A DNA stretch of 64,000 bases from Myxococcus qinghaiensis (lineage in GTDB: Bacteria > Myxococcota > Myxococcia > Myxococcales > Myxococcaceae). The DNA lies in the NCBI RefSeq assembly GCF_024198215.1, contig NZ_JAKCFA010000001.1:558001-622000 (forward strand), read 5' to 3'. This document shows, in pieces, positions 53,397-63,263 of the stretch. The notes under the pieces were generated by a model that was not told the origin of the DNA, did not search any database, and was given only the letters and a program-made list of their open reading frames with translations. Position 1 is the stretch's first letter. Every line of letters starts with the position of its first letter. A program made the position numbers and the translations under genes.

Positions 53397-56300
53397 ATGC
53401 GCTGCCCGAACTGCCACCGCCGCCTTTCGCCGGGCGCGGCCTGTCCCGTGCACGGCTCGCGAGCCCCTGGCGGTCCTTCCAGCGAAGGCCTGTCACTCGC
53501 GGACGTTCCTGGCGTGCGCGTCGCCGCGCCGCTGGGCAGCGGGGGCTTCTCGCAGGTCTACACCGCGTATCGGGACTCGGATGGACGCGAGGTGGCCCTG
53601 AAGCTGGGGCATGGGCCGCATCAAGAGCGCTTCGCGCGCGAGGCCACCGCGCTGCGCCGTGTGGGGCCACCCACCGTGCCGGAGCTGCTCGAGCACGGCG
53701 TGGTGCGCGGACGCCCCTTCCTGGTGATGGAGCACCTGCACGGGCAGACGCTCGCGGCGTGGATGGCCGCGCTGCCCGGCGCGGGCGCGGCGTCACTGCC
53801 CCATGTCCGGGAGATGCTCCGAGGCCTGTGCGCGGCGCTGGAGCGGACGCATGCCGTGGGCGTCGCGCATCGCGACCTCAAGCCGGAGAACGTCTTCCTG
53901 CGCGAGGGTGGAACGCTCAGCCTCCTCGACCTGGGCCTCGCGCGTTTCTATGACGTCGAAGGCGATGACGCCGAGGACGACCTGCCCCCAGGCGTGACGC
54001 CCGCGGGACAGCGGCTGGGCACGCCGTTGTACATGTCTCCCGAGCAGTGTCTCGATGCTCGGCTCGCCAGCACGTCGGCGGACATCTACTCGCTCGGCGT
54101 CCTCCTCTTCGAGTTGCTCACCGGCGCGCCCCCCTTCATCGGAAGCCCCGAGCAGATCCGCCACGGCCACGTCAGCCTGCGGCCGCCCCGGGTCTCCGAG
54201 CGCTTCGCGGTGCCGCCCGCGCTCGATGAGGTGCTCCGCACCTGTCTGGCCAAGGTCCCCACGGAGCGCTTCGCCCGCGCACCCGACGTGCTCGCCGCCT
54301 TCGATGCCGCGTGCCACGTCGCCGTCTCCACGAGCATCGTCCCGCCTGTCGACGTCCCCAGCGTCGCGGCGACTCCACTCACGAGCTCGGGGCCGCGACA
54401 CGTGGCGCTGCTGGGACTCCAGTCCTCGCTGTCCGTGGACGCGGTGCTGGCCGCCATCGAGCCACAAGGCGGCGCCGTCGCGCGTGTGAGGCGCGGCGGC
54501 TATGTCCTCGCCTTCGCCGAGTCGCTCACCGCCGAGGCGAACGTCCGCGCGGGCGCGCTCGCCGCGCGACGACTGGTGGAGGCAGGGGAGGCCTCGGCCA
54601 TCCTCCACCTCGCGGAGCTGCATGTCTTCGCGGGGACGTCCACGCTGCGCCTGGCGGGCCCCGCGCTCGATGCGCCGGGCGACTGGTGGCCCGTGGAGTG
54701 GGTGCCAGGCGAGACGCGGGTCACCGCCCCGGCGGCGGCGCGACTGGAGCCTGGTGCCACCGAGGCCGTGAGTGCCCCCGCGCCGCCCGTCGCTTCAGTG
54801 CCCTCGGGTGGACGGCTGCGGCTTTTGGACCGGGGCATGTCCAGCTCCGTGTCGGAGCCGCCTCCGTTGGTGGGGCGAGAGTCGCTGGTCGACCTGCTGG
54901 AGCGGGAGGCCACGCGCTGTCTCGCGCAGGGCGTGCCTGGCTTCTCGGTCCTCACCGGTGACGTGGGCCAGGGCAAGTCGCGCGTCATCGAGGCGCTCGC
55001 GATGCGACTGGAGGCCGCGGGGCGTGCCCAGGTCTTCCGCCTGCGCGCGGCGGCTCCGGATGTCTCCGCGCCGGAGGCCCTGCTGGACGCGCTGCGAGCC
55101 TCCGTCGGTGAGGGCGCATCGCCGCTGCCCGAGACTCCGCGCCCCGGGCCCATTCCACTTGCCGACGCACGCCACGCCGCCGCGCGGTGGCTCGCCGAGG
55201 CGCTCCGTCATCGCGCGCGGGAGACGCCTCGCGTGCTGTTGCTGGATGACGCCCACCTGGCCGACCCCACCAGCCTGGACGCGCTGGAGGTGGCCACGCT
55301 GGCGGGCGCGTCCGCTCCGCTGTGGGTCTGCGTGGTGGCGCGTCCCGCGCTGCTGGGCCTGCGTCCCCACCTGGGCGAGCGCAGCGGCCATGCGTCGCGA
55401 CACGTCCTGCCTCCGCTGCCTCCCGACGCGAGCCGCGCGCTGCTGCAGCACCTGCTTCGTCCCGCCGAGCACATCCCCGAGCCCGTGCTGGCGCGGCTGG
55501 AACAACTGGCCCAGGGCGTGCCCCTGTCGCTGGTGGAGCTGGCCGTGGCGCTGCGGACCGCTGGCGCGCTGCGCGCCTCGCCCGGCGGAGGTTGGTACAT
55601 CGCCCCGGACGCGCTGCTGGACGTCTCGGTGACGCCCCTCTTCCAGCGGCTCGCCACGCGCGTGCTCGCGGGACTGCCGGATGCCCACGGCATGCTGGCG
55701 CGCCTGTGCGCGGTGCTGGGCTCCGAGCTGGATGTCGCTCGCGTGGACGCGGCCCTGCGGCACCTGGAGCCTCGCGAGGAGCTGGTTGGCGTGGCCACCG
55801 CGCTGGACGCGGGCGCCGGACTGCAGCGACTGGTGCGCGCGGGCCTGCTGCGCCCCATGGGCCTGGGCCGCTTCGCCTTCCGCCATCCGCTGCTGCGCGA
55901 GGCGCTCGAGGCGCTCCTGCCTCCCGCGACGCGCCGCACGCTGCATGCCGCCGCGCGCCTGGCCACTCCGGGCACGTCCATCGCCGAGCGCCGCCGTCGC
56001 GCCCACCATGCCGCCGCTTGTGGCGCGCACGAGGAGGCCGCCATCGCCTTCCTCGCGCTGGCCGAGGAGGCACGCCGCGCCCATCAATCCGTGGAGGCGG
56101 AGCAGCACTACACCCGCGCGCTCTCGCTGCTCCCCGAGGAGGACAGCGCGCGACGGGCGCTCGCGCTGGCGGGCCGCGGACGCGTGCGTCACCGGCTCCA
56201 GCGCTTCCATGAGGGCATTGGAGACCTGACCGCCGCGCGCGCCCTGGCCGAAGGCCGTGGCGACAAGTCCCTGCCCGTGGACCTGCTGCTGGAGGAGGCC

Positions 56301-57275
56301 ACCGCGCGCGATTGGATGGAGGACGTGGACGGCTCGACGGTGTGCGCGCGCCAGGCGCTGGAGCGAATCGAGCAGCTCGATGATCCGCGCCTGTCGCTGC
56401 GCTGCTCTCTTGCCCGGGGACGGCTGCACGTGCGCCAGGGCGAGTGGGCCCCGGCGGCGCGCATCCTCGCCTCCGTCGTCGAGGGCGCTGAAGGGGCTCG
56501 CGAGCACGAGACGCTGGTGGTGGCCCTGGCGATGCTGGGCTCCGCGTTGACCTTCCTTCAGCGCACGGAGGAAGCCTCCGCGCGCTTCGAGGAGGCCGTG
56601 AGTCGCTGCGAGGCCGCGGGTGACTCCCTGCACCTGGCCGCCACCTTCATCAACCGCGTGCTGCTGTGGCTGGGGCAGGGGGACGTGGCGCGGATGGAGG
56701 AGGACCTGCGTCGCGCCATGGGACTGGGGCGCGAGCTGGGTCACGCCCAGGTGGAGCGCTGGTCCACCTTCAACCTCGCGGAGGTGCTCTACATGCAGGG
56801 GCGGCTGGAAGAGGCGCTGCCCCTGGCGCGTCGCGCGCACGAGCTGGGGGTGCGCTTCTTCCAGGAGCATCCGGTGCCCCTGGATGCCCTGCTGCTCGCG
56901 CGCATCGGCGCCGCGCTGGGAGACCTGGACGAAGCCTCCCGGCAGCTTCGCTGGATTGAGTCCCACTGCCCCCCGGCTTCCCTGCCTCCCACCGCCGTCA
57001 TGCGCAGGCTGGTGGAGCTTCAGGTGCGCGAGGCCAAGGCCGGTGCGGGCGGGCACGAGGCCCAGGCCTGGCACGCCCTGGAAGCCGAGGCGCGAGAGCT
57101 GGCCTCCCCCGACGAGAAGGCGGAGCTGCTCCTCCAGGCCGCGCACTCGGCCTTCGAGGCCCGCAGGTTGGCCGAAGGGCTCGCCTGGCTGGCCCAGGCG
57201 GAGAGCGCCGTGTCGGCCGCGCCCCTGTGGCGCCCCCGCCTGTCGGTCCTCCAGGACGTGGCGCGGCGGGTGTAG
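53397..57275 (+). CDS. large Ser/Thr kinase with AAA-type ATPase and TPR regions
   Basis: 1292 residues, MRCPNCHRRLSPGAACPVHG start with a zinc-ribbon-like Cys3/Cys6...Cys16/His19 set. Kinase domain ~38-310: glycine loop GSGGFSQV (47-54), Lys69, HRDLKPEN (His158-Asn165, catalytic Asp160) and DLG (178-180) for DFG. A region ~340-470 (HVALLGLQSSLSVDAVLAAIEPQGGAVARVRRGGYVLAFAESL) looks like a degenerate class III cyclase fold. Then an ATPase with Walker A GDVGQGKS (521-528) and Walker B VLLLDDAHL (Asp617/618), followed by TPR-like helices to the end (~850-1292). This is a cytoplasmic signalling protein; substrate unknown. It lies 168 bases before the lipoprotein-kinase pair. Confidence 0.88.
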   Translation: MRCPNCHRRLSPGAACPVHGSRAPGGPSSEGLSLADVPGVRVAAPLGSGGFSQVYTAYRDSDGREVALKLGHGPHQERFAREATALRRVGPPTVPELLEHGVVRGRPFLVMEHLHGQTLAAWMAALPGAGAASLPHVREMLRGLCAALERTHAVGVAHRDLKPENVFLREGGTLSLLDLGLARFYDVEGDDAEDDLPPGVTPAGQRLGTPLYMSPEQCLDARLASTSADIYSLGVLLFELLTGAPPFIGSPEQIRHGHVSLRPPRVSERFAVPPALDEVLRTCLAKVPTERFARAPDVLAAFDAACHVAVSTSIVPPVDVPSVAATPLTSSGPRHVALLGLQSSLSVDAVLAAIEPQGGAVARVRRGGYVLAFAESLTAEANVRAGALAARRLVEAGEASAILHLAELHVFAGTSTLRLAGPALDAPGDWWPVEWVPGETRVTAPAAARLEPGATEAVSAPAPPVASVPSGGRLRLLDRGMSSSVSEPPPLVGRESLVDLLEREATRCLAQGVPGFSVLTGDVGQGKSRVIEALAMRLEAAGRAQVFRLRAAAPDVSAPEALLDALRASVGEGASPLPETPRPGPIPLADARHAAARWLAEALRHRARETPRVLLLDDAHLADPTSLDALEVATLAGASAPLWVCVVARPALLGLRPHLGERSGHASRHVLPPLPPDASRALLQHLLRPAEHIPEPVLARLEQLAQGVPLSLVELAVALRTAGALRASPGGGWYIAPDALLDVSVTPLFQRLATRVLAGLPDAHGMLARLCAVLGSELDVARVDAALRHLEPREELVGVATALDAGAGLQRLVRAGLLRPMGLGRFAFRHPLLREALEALLPPATRRTLHAAARLATPGTSIAERRRRAHHAAACGAHEEAAIAFLALAEEARRAHQSVEAEQHYTRALSLLPEEDSARRALALAGRGRVRHRLQRFHEGIGDLTAARALAEGRGDKSLPVDLLLEEATARDWMEDVDGSTVCARQALERIEQLDDPRLSLRCSLARGRLHVRQGEWAPAARILASVVEGAEGAREHETLVVALAMLGSALTFLQRTEEASARFEEAVSRCEAAGDSLHLAATFINRVLLWLGQGDVARMEEDLRRAMGLGRELGHAQVERWSTFNLAEVLYMQGRLEEALPLARRAHELGVRFFQEHPVPLDALLLARIGAALGDLDEASRQLRWIESHCPPASLPPTAVMRRLVELQVREAKAGAGGHEAQAWHALEAEARELASPDEKAELLLQAAHSAFEARRLAEGLAWLAQAESAVSAAPLWRPRLSVLQDVARRV

Positions 57276-57443
57276 CGCGTGACGCTACAAAACCTCCGCC
57301 GTGTGTGACTCTCCTCGCCACAGCAGACGACCCGCCAGGGTGGGCTTCAGAGGCGGTAAGGTGACCGGCGGCGGGCTGGCCTGAGGCGTGCTTCTGTGAG
57401 GGGGTATTTCGCTGATTGCTTGTTTTTCACTGGAGGAGCGTCC

Positions 57444-58970
57444 ATGGGTGTCACTGTCCGTCGCCCCCCGTCGGGAATCGTGTCCGTGCTGTTCGTGGTC
57501 CTGGCTGGCTGTGATGGGGGGACAGGTGTGCTCTCCAGTCCTCCGGAGGTCGAGCTGGGGGAGAGCCAGGCGGAGATCCGCATCGCCAACTCCCTGTCCA
57601 CGGACGCGCTCGTCCTCAACGCCATTGGCACCAACCCCGTGGCGAACGGGCTGCTGGCGTCGTCGAGGCTGACGGCCCTCTTCAGCGTGGGGGGGGGAGA
57701 CCCGCGCATCCTCAAGCAGTTGCATGACCCCGACGCGCAGAAGTTCATGGAGTACCTGGTGAGCTGTGCGCTGGGGCCCAACCAGGTGCTCTGGTACTAC
57801 AACCCGCGAGGTCCTACTCCCGGCCCCCGCGTCTGGGGTGGCAAGGCGGGGCTGTGCACGAGCTGGCTCAACTCGGCGCCCTCGCAGGCGTGCCTCAACC
57901 GCGTCTCGGGGTGCCTCCTGTCGCGCAACAACGCGCTGGGCCGTCGCGTGGAGCTGTCCATCCGCGGTGAGGTGCCGGGCGACCCGAGCATCTTCTACCT
58001 GGAGCCCGTGACGAAGCCCGCCGAGTACGAGCCGACCACGGCCAGCAAGCTCGTCAGCTTCGGTCCCTGTACCGAGCAGACCACCGGCGCGCAGCGCGAC
58101 TGTGGCTGGTCCGCCGACGGAATCGGCGCCTGCGTTCCCGGCACTCCCGTGTCGGTGGGAGCGGGCGGCGCCGCCTCGTGCCCCGGCCCCTCGGTGGGCT
58201 CCAGCTCGGGGGCGCAGATGGTGCTGCGCGTCTGCTCGGGCGTCGTCGGCTGCGATTCGAGCGGTTCCACCAACCTGGGCGAGGGTGAAGGAAGCTGCTC
58301 CGGCGCGGACCCCATCGTCTCCTTCACCTGCCCGGCGGAGGGCTACTACAGCGTGATGACCGCGGCGTGGGACTCCGACGAGGTCGGCGTGGCGAACGTG
58401 GCGGTGTCGGAGAACTCGAGGTCGCGGTACGCGCTGTCGGAGAAGCAGGTCTTCGCGGTTCGCGAGGGCGCCTTCTACGGCAACATCTTCGAACCGGATG
58501 CGCTGGCCACCAAGGTGTACGTGGAGGAGATCCGCGGGGGTGGCGAGCCCTCTCGCTTCGTCGTGAGGGGCGATGATGCCGTCATCAAGGGCGCCATCTA
58601 CCGGAAGATGTACTCCTGTTACGACCCGTCCTGGGGCAGCGGCTCGGCCTACTCCACGTACCGCGTCTGCGCGCTGCCTGGCTCCGGCGCCAACTGCGCG
58701 GCCACCGTGGCGGGGCCGTGCTGGGACACGGCGAACGAGGCGGGCAAGTGCGCCGTGGACGACGGCCCCATGGTGCGCGGCGATGGTGACTACGAGGAGT
58801 GCGAGGACATCCATGGCCTGCTCTGGACGGAGCCGGTGACGACGTTCCTGCATGACCCCTGCGGTCCGGTGACCGCGCGGACCCGGGCCAAGAAGGACGC
58901 GATGACCGCGCAGAGTCCGGATGGGCTGTGCGAACGCACGATTCGTCCGCGCAAGGACGTCAGTCCATGA
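57444..58970 (+). CDS. cysteine-rich lipoprotein coupled to a kinase gene
   Basis: 508 residues from ATG 57444 (MGVTVRRPPSGIVSVLFVVLAGCDGG), with TGGAGGAG upstream. Lipobox VLAGC predicts lipidation at Cys23. The mature part has about twenty cysteines, mostly in pairs (e.g. CTEQTTGAQRDCGW, RVCSGVVGCDSSGS, CSGADPIVSFTC, YSCYDPSWG), implying disulfides, and Gly/Ser-rich segments. I recognise no family. Its stop overlaps the next gene's ATG (ATGA 58967-58970), so it is tightly coupled to the kinase and may be an envelope sensor or partner; that role is inference. Confidence 0.8.
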   Translation: MGVTVRRPPSGIVSVLFVVLAGCDGGTGVLSSPPEVELGESQAEIRIANSLSTDALVLNAIGTNPVANGLLASSRLTALFSVGGGDPRILKQLHDPDAQKFMEYLVSCALGPNQVLWYYNPRGPTPGPRVWGGKAGLCTSWLNSAPSQACLNRVSGCLLSRNNALGRRVELSIRGEVPGDPSIFYLEPVTKPAEYEPTTASKLVSFGPCTEQTTGAQRDCGWSADGIGACVPGTPVSVGAGGAASCPGPSVGSSSGAQMVLRVCSGVVGCDSSGSTNLGEGEGSCSGADPIVSFTCPAEGYYSVMTAAWDSDEVGVANVAVSENSRSRYALSEKQVFAVREGAFYGNIFEPDALATKVYVEEIRGGGEPSRFVVRGDDAVIKGAIYRKMYSCYDPSWGSGSAYSTYRVCALPGSGANCAATVAGPCWDTANEAGKCAVDDGPMVRGDGDYEECEDIHGLLWTEPVTTFLHDPCGPVTARTRAKKDAMTAQSPDGLCERTIRPRKDVSP

Positions 58971-60355
58971 CGACGGGAGGCGTGGAGTCGCTCTATGGCG
59001 AGGAGCTTCGGCCAGGAGCCTTGGTGGGCCGTTGGGTGGTGGAGCGTGTCCACTACCGCGGCCCTGTCTCCACCCTCTACCGTGCTCGGGACGTGGGAGG
59101 CGCGGGCGCCTGCGCGCTGAAGGTCCTCCAGTCGTCGGCGTTGTCGACGGACACCGCGCTGCGCCGCTTCCGACGTGAAGCGGCCACGCTCCAGCGACTG
59201 AGTCATCCGCACATCGTCGGCGTGCATGACTACGGCGAGCTTCCGGATGGCAGGCCCTTCATCGCCATGGAGTGGCTGGAGGGCAGGGACCTGGCCGCGG
59301 AGCTGGCGGCGCGGGGCCCGCTGTCCTCACGCGAGGCGCTGGAAGTCCTGGAGCAGGTGGGCGCCGCTCTTCGCGTGGCCCATGCCGCGGGCGTGGTGCA
59401 CCGGGACTTGAAGGCGCAGAACGTGATGAAGCTGTCCGGGAGCGGCGAGGCCCTCCTGGTGAAGCTGGTGGACTTCGGCGTGGCGAAGGGACTGACGCCG
59501 GACTCGCCGGGCGCTTCGTCCCTCACCCACACCGGCGTGGCGCTGGGCACGCCGCTGTCCATGGCGCCGGAGCAGATTCGCGGCGAGGCGCCCGATGCCC
59601 GCACTGACTTGTACGCGCTGGGCGTGTTGCTGTTCCAACTCGTCACCGGACAGCCTCCCTTCCAGGGCGCCACGCGGCATGAAGTAGAAGAGCAGCACCT
59701 GCACGCGCCGCCGCCCCGGCCCGGTGAGCGCGCCCCCGTGCCCGCGGCGCTGGATGACGTGGTGCTGCGCTGCCTCGCCAAGAATCGCGAGGACCGCTAC
59801 CCGGACGTCGTCGTGCTGCTGGAGGACCTGCGGCGCGCGGTGGGGGGCGTGAAGCCGCGAGAGGCCCAGGGCCACGCGGTGGCGCTGTACGCGGAGGCGC
59901 GGCTGTCGGGTGCCGTCGATGCGTCGCACCTGGAGCGGATGGATGGTCTGCTGGAGCGGACCGGCGCGGTGGCTCGGGAGGCGGGGCTGGAGGTGAGGCT
60001 GGAGGGGAGCGGCTGCCTCATGGCGCTGGCGCTCCTGCCCGACGACGCCGTCTCCGAACGCGCGGTGCGTGAGCGGGTGCTGGCCGCCGCGCTGTCACTG
60101 CTGGAGGGCCCTCATGGCGCGGAGGGCGCGCCGGTGGAGCTGGCCATCACCGTGCACGTGGACCGGCTGCCCACCTCCGAGGGACGGACGAGCGCCGGGG
60201 GCAGCCTGCTGCACCTTCCCGGCTGGGTGGCGGACTCCCCGGACACGGGGCTGGTGGCCACCGCGGCGGCGCTGAGGGATTTGGAGACGGGCTTTCACGC
60301 CGCGCCGTTGCCGGGCGGCGGAGCCATCTGGTCTCGCGTCACCGGCCGACGCTGA
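58967..60355 (+). CDS. Ser/Thr protein kinase with degenerate glycine loop
   Basis: 462 residues from ATG 58967 (MTTGGVESLYGEELRPGALVGRWVVERVHY), overlapping the lipoprotein stop. Kinase domain ~20-290: the glycine loop is weak (YRGPVSTLYRA), but Lys52 (CALKVLQ), HRDLKAQN (Asp147, Asn152), DFG (169-171) and APEQIRGE are intact, so activity is plausible. The C-terminal ~150 residues (HAVALYAEARLSGAVDASHLERMDGLLERTG...VELAITVHVDRLPTS...GLVATAAALRDLETGF) form an alpha/beta region like the cyclase-like part of the larger kinase. There is no membrane segment. It converges on the FHA regulator, with 3 bases between stops. Confidence 0.86.
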   Translation: MTTGGVESLYGEELRPGALVGRWVVERVHYRGPVSTLYRARDVGGAGACALKVLQSSALSTDTALRRFRREAATLQRLSHPHIVGVHDYGELPDGRPFIAMEWLEGRDLAAELAARGPLSSREALEVLEQVGAALRVAHAAGVVHRDLKAQNVMKLSGSGEALLVKLVDFGVAKGLTPDSPGASSLTHTGVALGTPLSMAPEQIRGEAPDARTDLYALGVLLFQLVTGQPPFQGATRHEVEEQHLHAPPPRPGERAPVPAALDDVVLRCLAKNREDRYPDVVVLLEDLRRAVGGVKPREAQGHAVALYAEARLSGAVDASHLERMDGLLERTGAVAREAGLEVRLEGSGCLMALALLPDDAVSERAVRERVLAAALSLLEGPHGAEGAPVELAITVHVDRLPTSEGRTSAGGSLLHLPGWVADSPDTGLVATAAALRDLETGFHAAPLPGGGAIWSRVTGRR

Positions 60356-60358
60356 CCT

Positions 60359-61780
<1,422 letters not shown>

Positions 61781-62258
61781 GAGTCTCAAGATACCATGGC
61801 CGCGCGACACGACGTCCCGCTCATCCATCTCCGCCTGCCCGCCAGGCATGCGGGAAAAGCCGCCGCGGAGGCCCGGCCTGGGAGCTTCACCGGCCGGGCC
61901 CCGCGTCCCCCCACTCCGTCCCCCCGGGCCCCCCTGCGAAACGGAGCGCACGGTCGTGGTGGGTTGCTCCCGGCCGTGTGGCGATTTCTCACAATGCAGT
62001 GGGTGTGCCGCCACACCCGGTCCCCAGGGTCATCACCGCCCATGGAGGCGGGGCGTGGCCTTTCAGGCTACAAATCCCGTCGACTTGTAGCGCGGAGGGT
62101 TACAGCCCGCCCGGGGCGTTCGTCGATGACCGTCATCGACGGGCTCGATTGGGCCGTCGCGCCCCCTGTCGCTACGTACGTGGCGCCGCCGCTCCCCGCA
62201 CCGCGAGGAGGGCGAGGTCGCCTTCCCGCCCTCGGGGAGGCCCGCAACGGAGAGCGCC
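61781..62258. promoter_or_regulatory. 478-base divergent regulatory region, no gene
   Basis: Between the activator start and the cyclase-family start I see no credible coding sequence. It holds three dyads: GTGTGGCG/CGCCACAC (61976-61983, 62009-62016), GCTACAA/TTGTAGC (62067-62073, 62085-62091) and a near-palindrome around ACGTACGT (62170-62185). AAGATA at 61788-61793 could be the -10 of the activator gene on the minus strand, but no -35 matches. Probably holds both promoters and operator sites. Confidence 0.55.
62067..62091. promoter_or_regulatory. inverted repeat, operator candidate
   Basis: Perfect 7-bp arms GCTACAA/TTGTAGC with an 11-base spacer; arm centres are 18 bases apart. It lies 168 bases before the cyclase-family ATG. 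This geometry suits a dimeric regulator. The T-N11-A dyad rule of LysR proteins is not exactly met. Confidence 0.4.
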
Positions 62259-63263
62259 ATGTTCCAGAAATCCATCCAGGTCCTTGTCCTCCTCGCGAGC
62301 GTGGGGTGGACCGGTGCCGCGGTCGCCACGCCGCCGAGCACGCCTGTCGCGCGGGGACTGTCGAGCCCCGAGTCCATCCAGGCGTGGAAGAAGCGACACG
62401 GCAACTGGGGGCGCTGGGGCCCCGAGGACCAGCTCGGCACCGCGAACCTCATCACTCCCGCCAGGCGCAAGGAGGCCGCGAAGCTGGTGCGCGAGGGCGT
62501 GTCCGTCTCACTGGCGCATACGCTGGAGACGCGACAGGCCGCGGACGTCCCGTCACCGCTGGAGCATCAGATGCTCGTCCACGGAGAGGCCCCCGAGTCC
62601 ACGTACAGCGCGGACCGGCTGGCTGTCGGCTTCCACGGCTGGTCCCACACGCACCTGGACGCGCTCTGCCACGTCTTCGACGGGGGCCGGACGTACAACG
62701 GCTACGCGCAGTCGAAGGTCGACGCGAAGGGCTGCTCGGTGCTCTCGGTGAACTCGGTGCGTGACGGGCTCACCACGCGCGGGGTGCTCATCGACATGGC
62801 GGCGTTCAAGGGCGTGCCCTACCTGGAGCCGGGGACGCCCATCCACGCGGCGGACCTGGAGGCATGGGAGCGCAAGACGAAGGTGAAGGTGACGAGCGGA
62901 GACGCCGTCATCGTCCGCACGGGGCGTTGGGCCCGCCGCGCGGCGGTGGGAGCGTGGGACGTGTCCTCGCACTCACCGGGGCTGCATCTGTCCAGCGTGG
63001 AGTGGTTCGCCGCGCGCGGTGTCGCCGTCGTCGCAACGGATGTCGGGCTGGACGTGCTGCCCTCGGGCGTGGAGGGGCTCGTGATGCCGGTGCACCTGCT
63101 GCTCATCAACACGCTGGGCGTCCACGTCATCGACAACGCGGACCTGGAGGCCCTGGCGAAGGCGGCCACGGCCCGTGGACGCTACGACTTCCTCCTGAGC
63201 ATCGCGCCCCTGGCCATCGAGGGCGGCACGGGCTCACCCGTCAATCCCATCGCCACCTTCTGA
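62259..63263 (+). CDS. secreted cyclase-family protein (kynurenine-formamidase-like metal hydrolase fold)
   Basis: 334 residues from ATG 62259. A signal peptide ends ~A23 (AVATPPS), so the product is periplasmic or exported. The cyclase-family signature is HTHLDALCHVFD (~128-139), where His and Asp residues bind the metal as in HxGTHxDxPxH of KynB-like enzymes; ADRLAVGFHGWSHTH precedes it. DAVIVRTGRWARR and VATDVGLDVLPSG are further family features. The substrate (formylkynurenine, another amide/ester or isatin) is not predictable. It runs tail-to-tail into the LysR gene, overlapping 82 bases. AACGGAGAG precedes the ATG. Confidence 0.8.
   Translation: MFQKSIQVLVLLASVGWTGAAVATPPSTPVARGLSSPESIQAWKKRHGNWGRWGPEDQLGTANLITPARRKEAAKLVREGVSVSLAHTLETRQAADVPSPLEHQMLVHGEAPESTYSADRLAVGFHGWSHTHLDALCHVFDGGRTYNGYAQSKVDAKGCSVLSVNSVRDGLTTRGVLIDMAAFKGVPYLEPGTPIHAADLEAWERKTKVKVTSGDAVIVRTGRWARRAAVGAWDVSSHSPGLHLSSVEWFAARGVAVVATDVGLDVLPSGVEGLVMPVHLLLINTLGVHVIDNADLEALAKAATARGRYDFLLSIAPLAIEGGTGSPVNPIATF

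Noticed and set aside
61796..62258. N-terminal extension of the cyclase-family reading frame or a separate gene in the gap
   Set aside because: The open frames here are low-complexity Arg/Pro/Gly sequence without start context. The cyclase product has a clear signal peptide at 62259.
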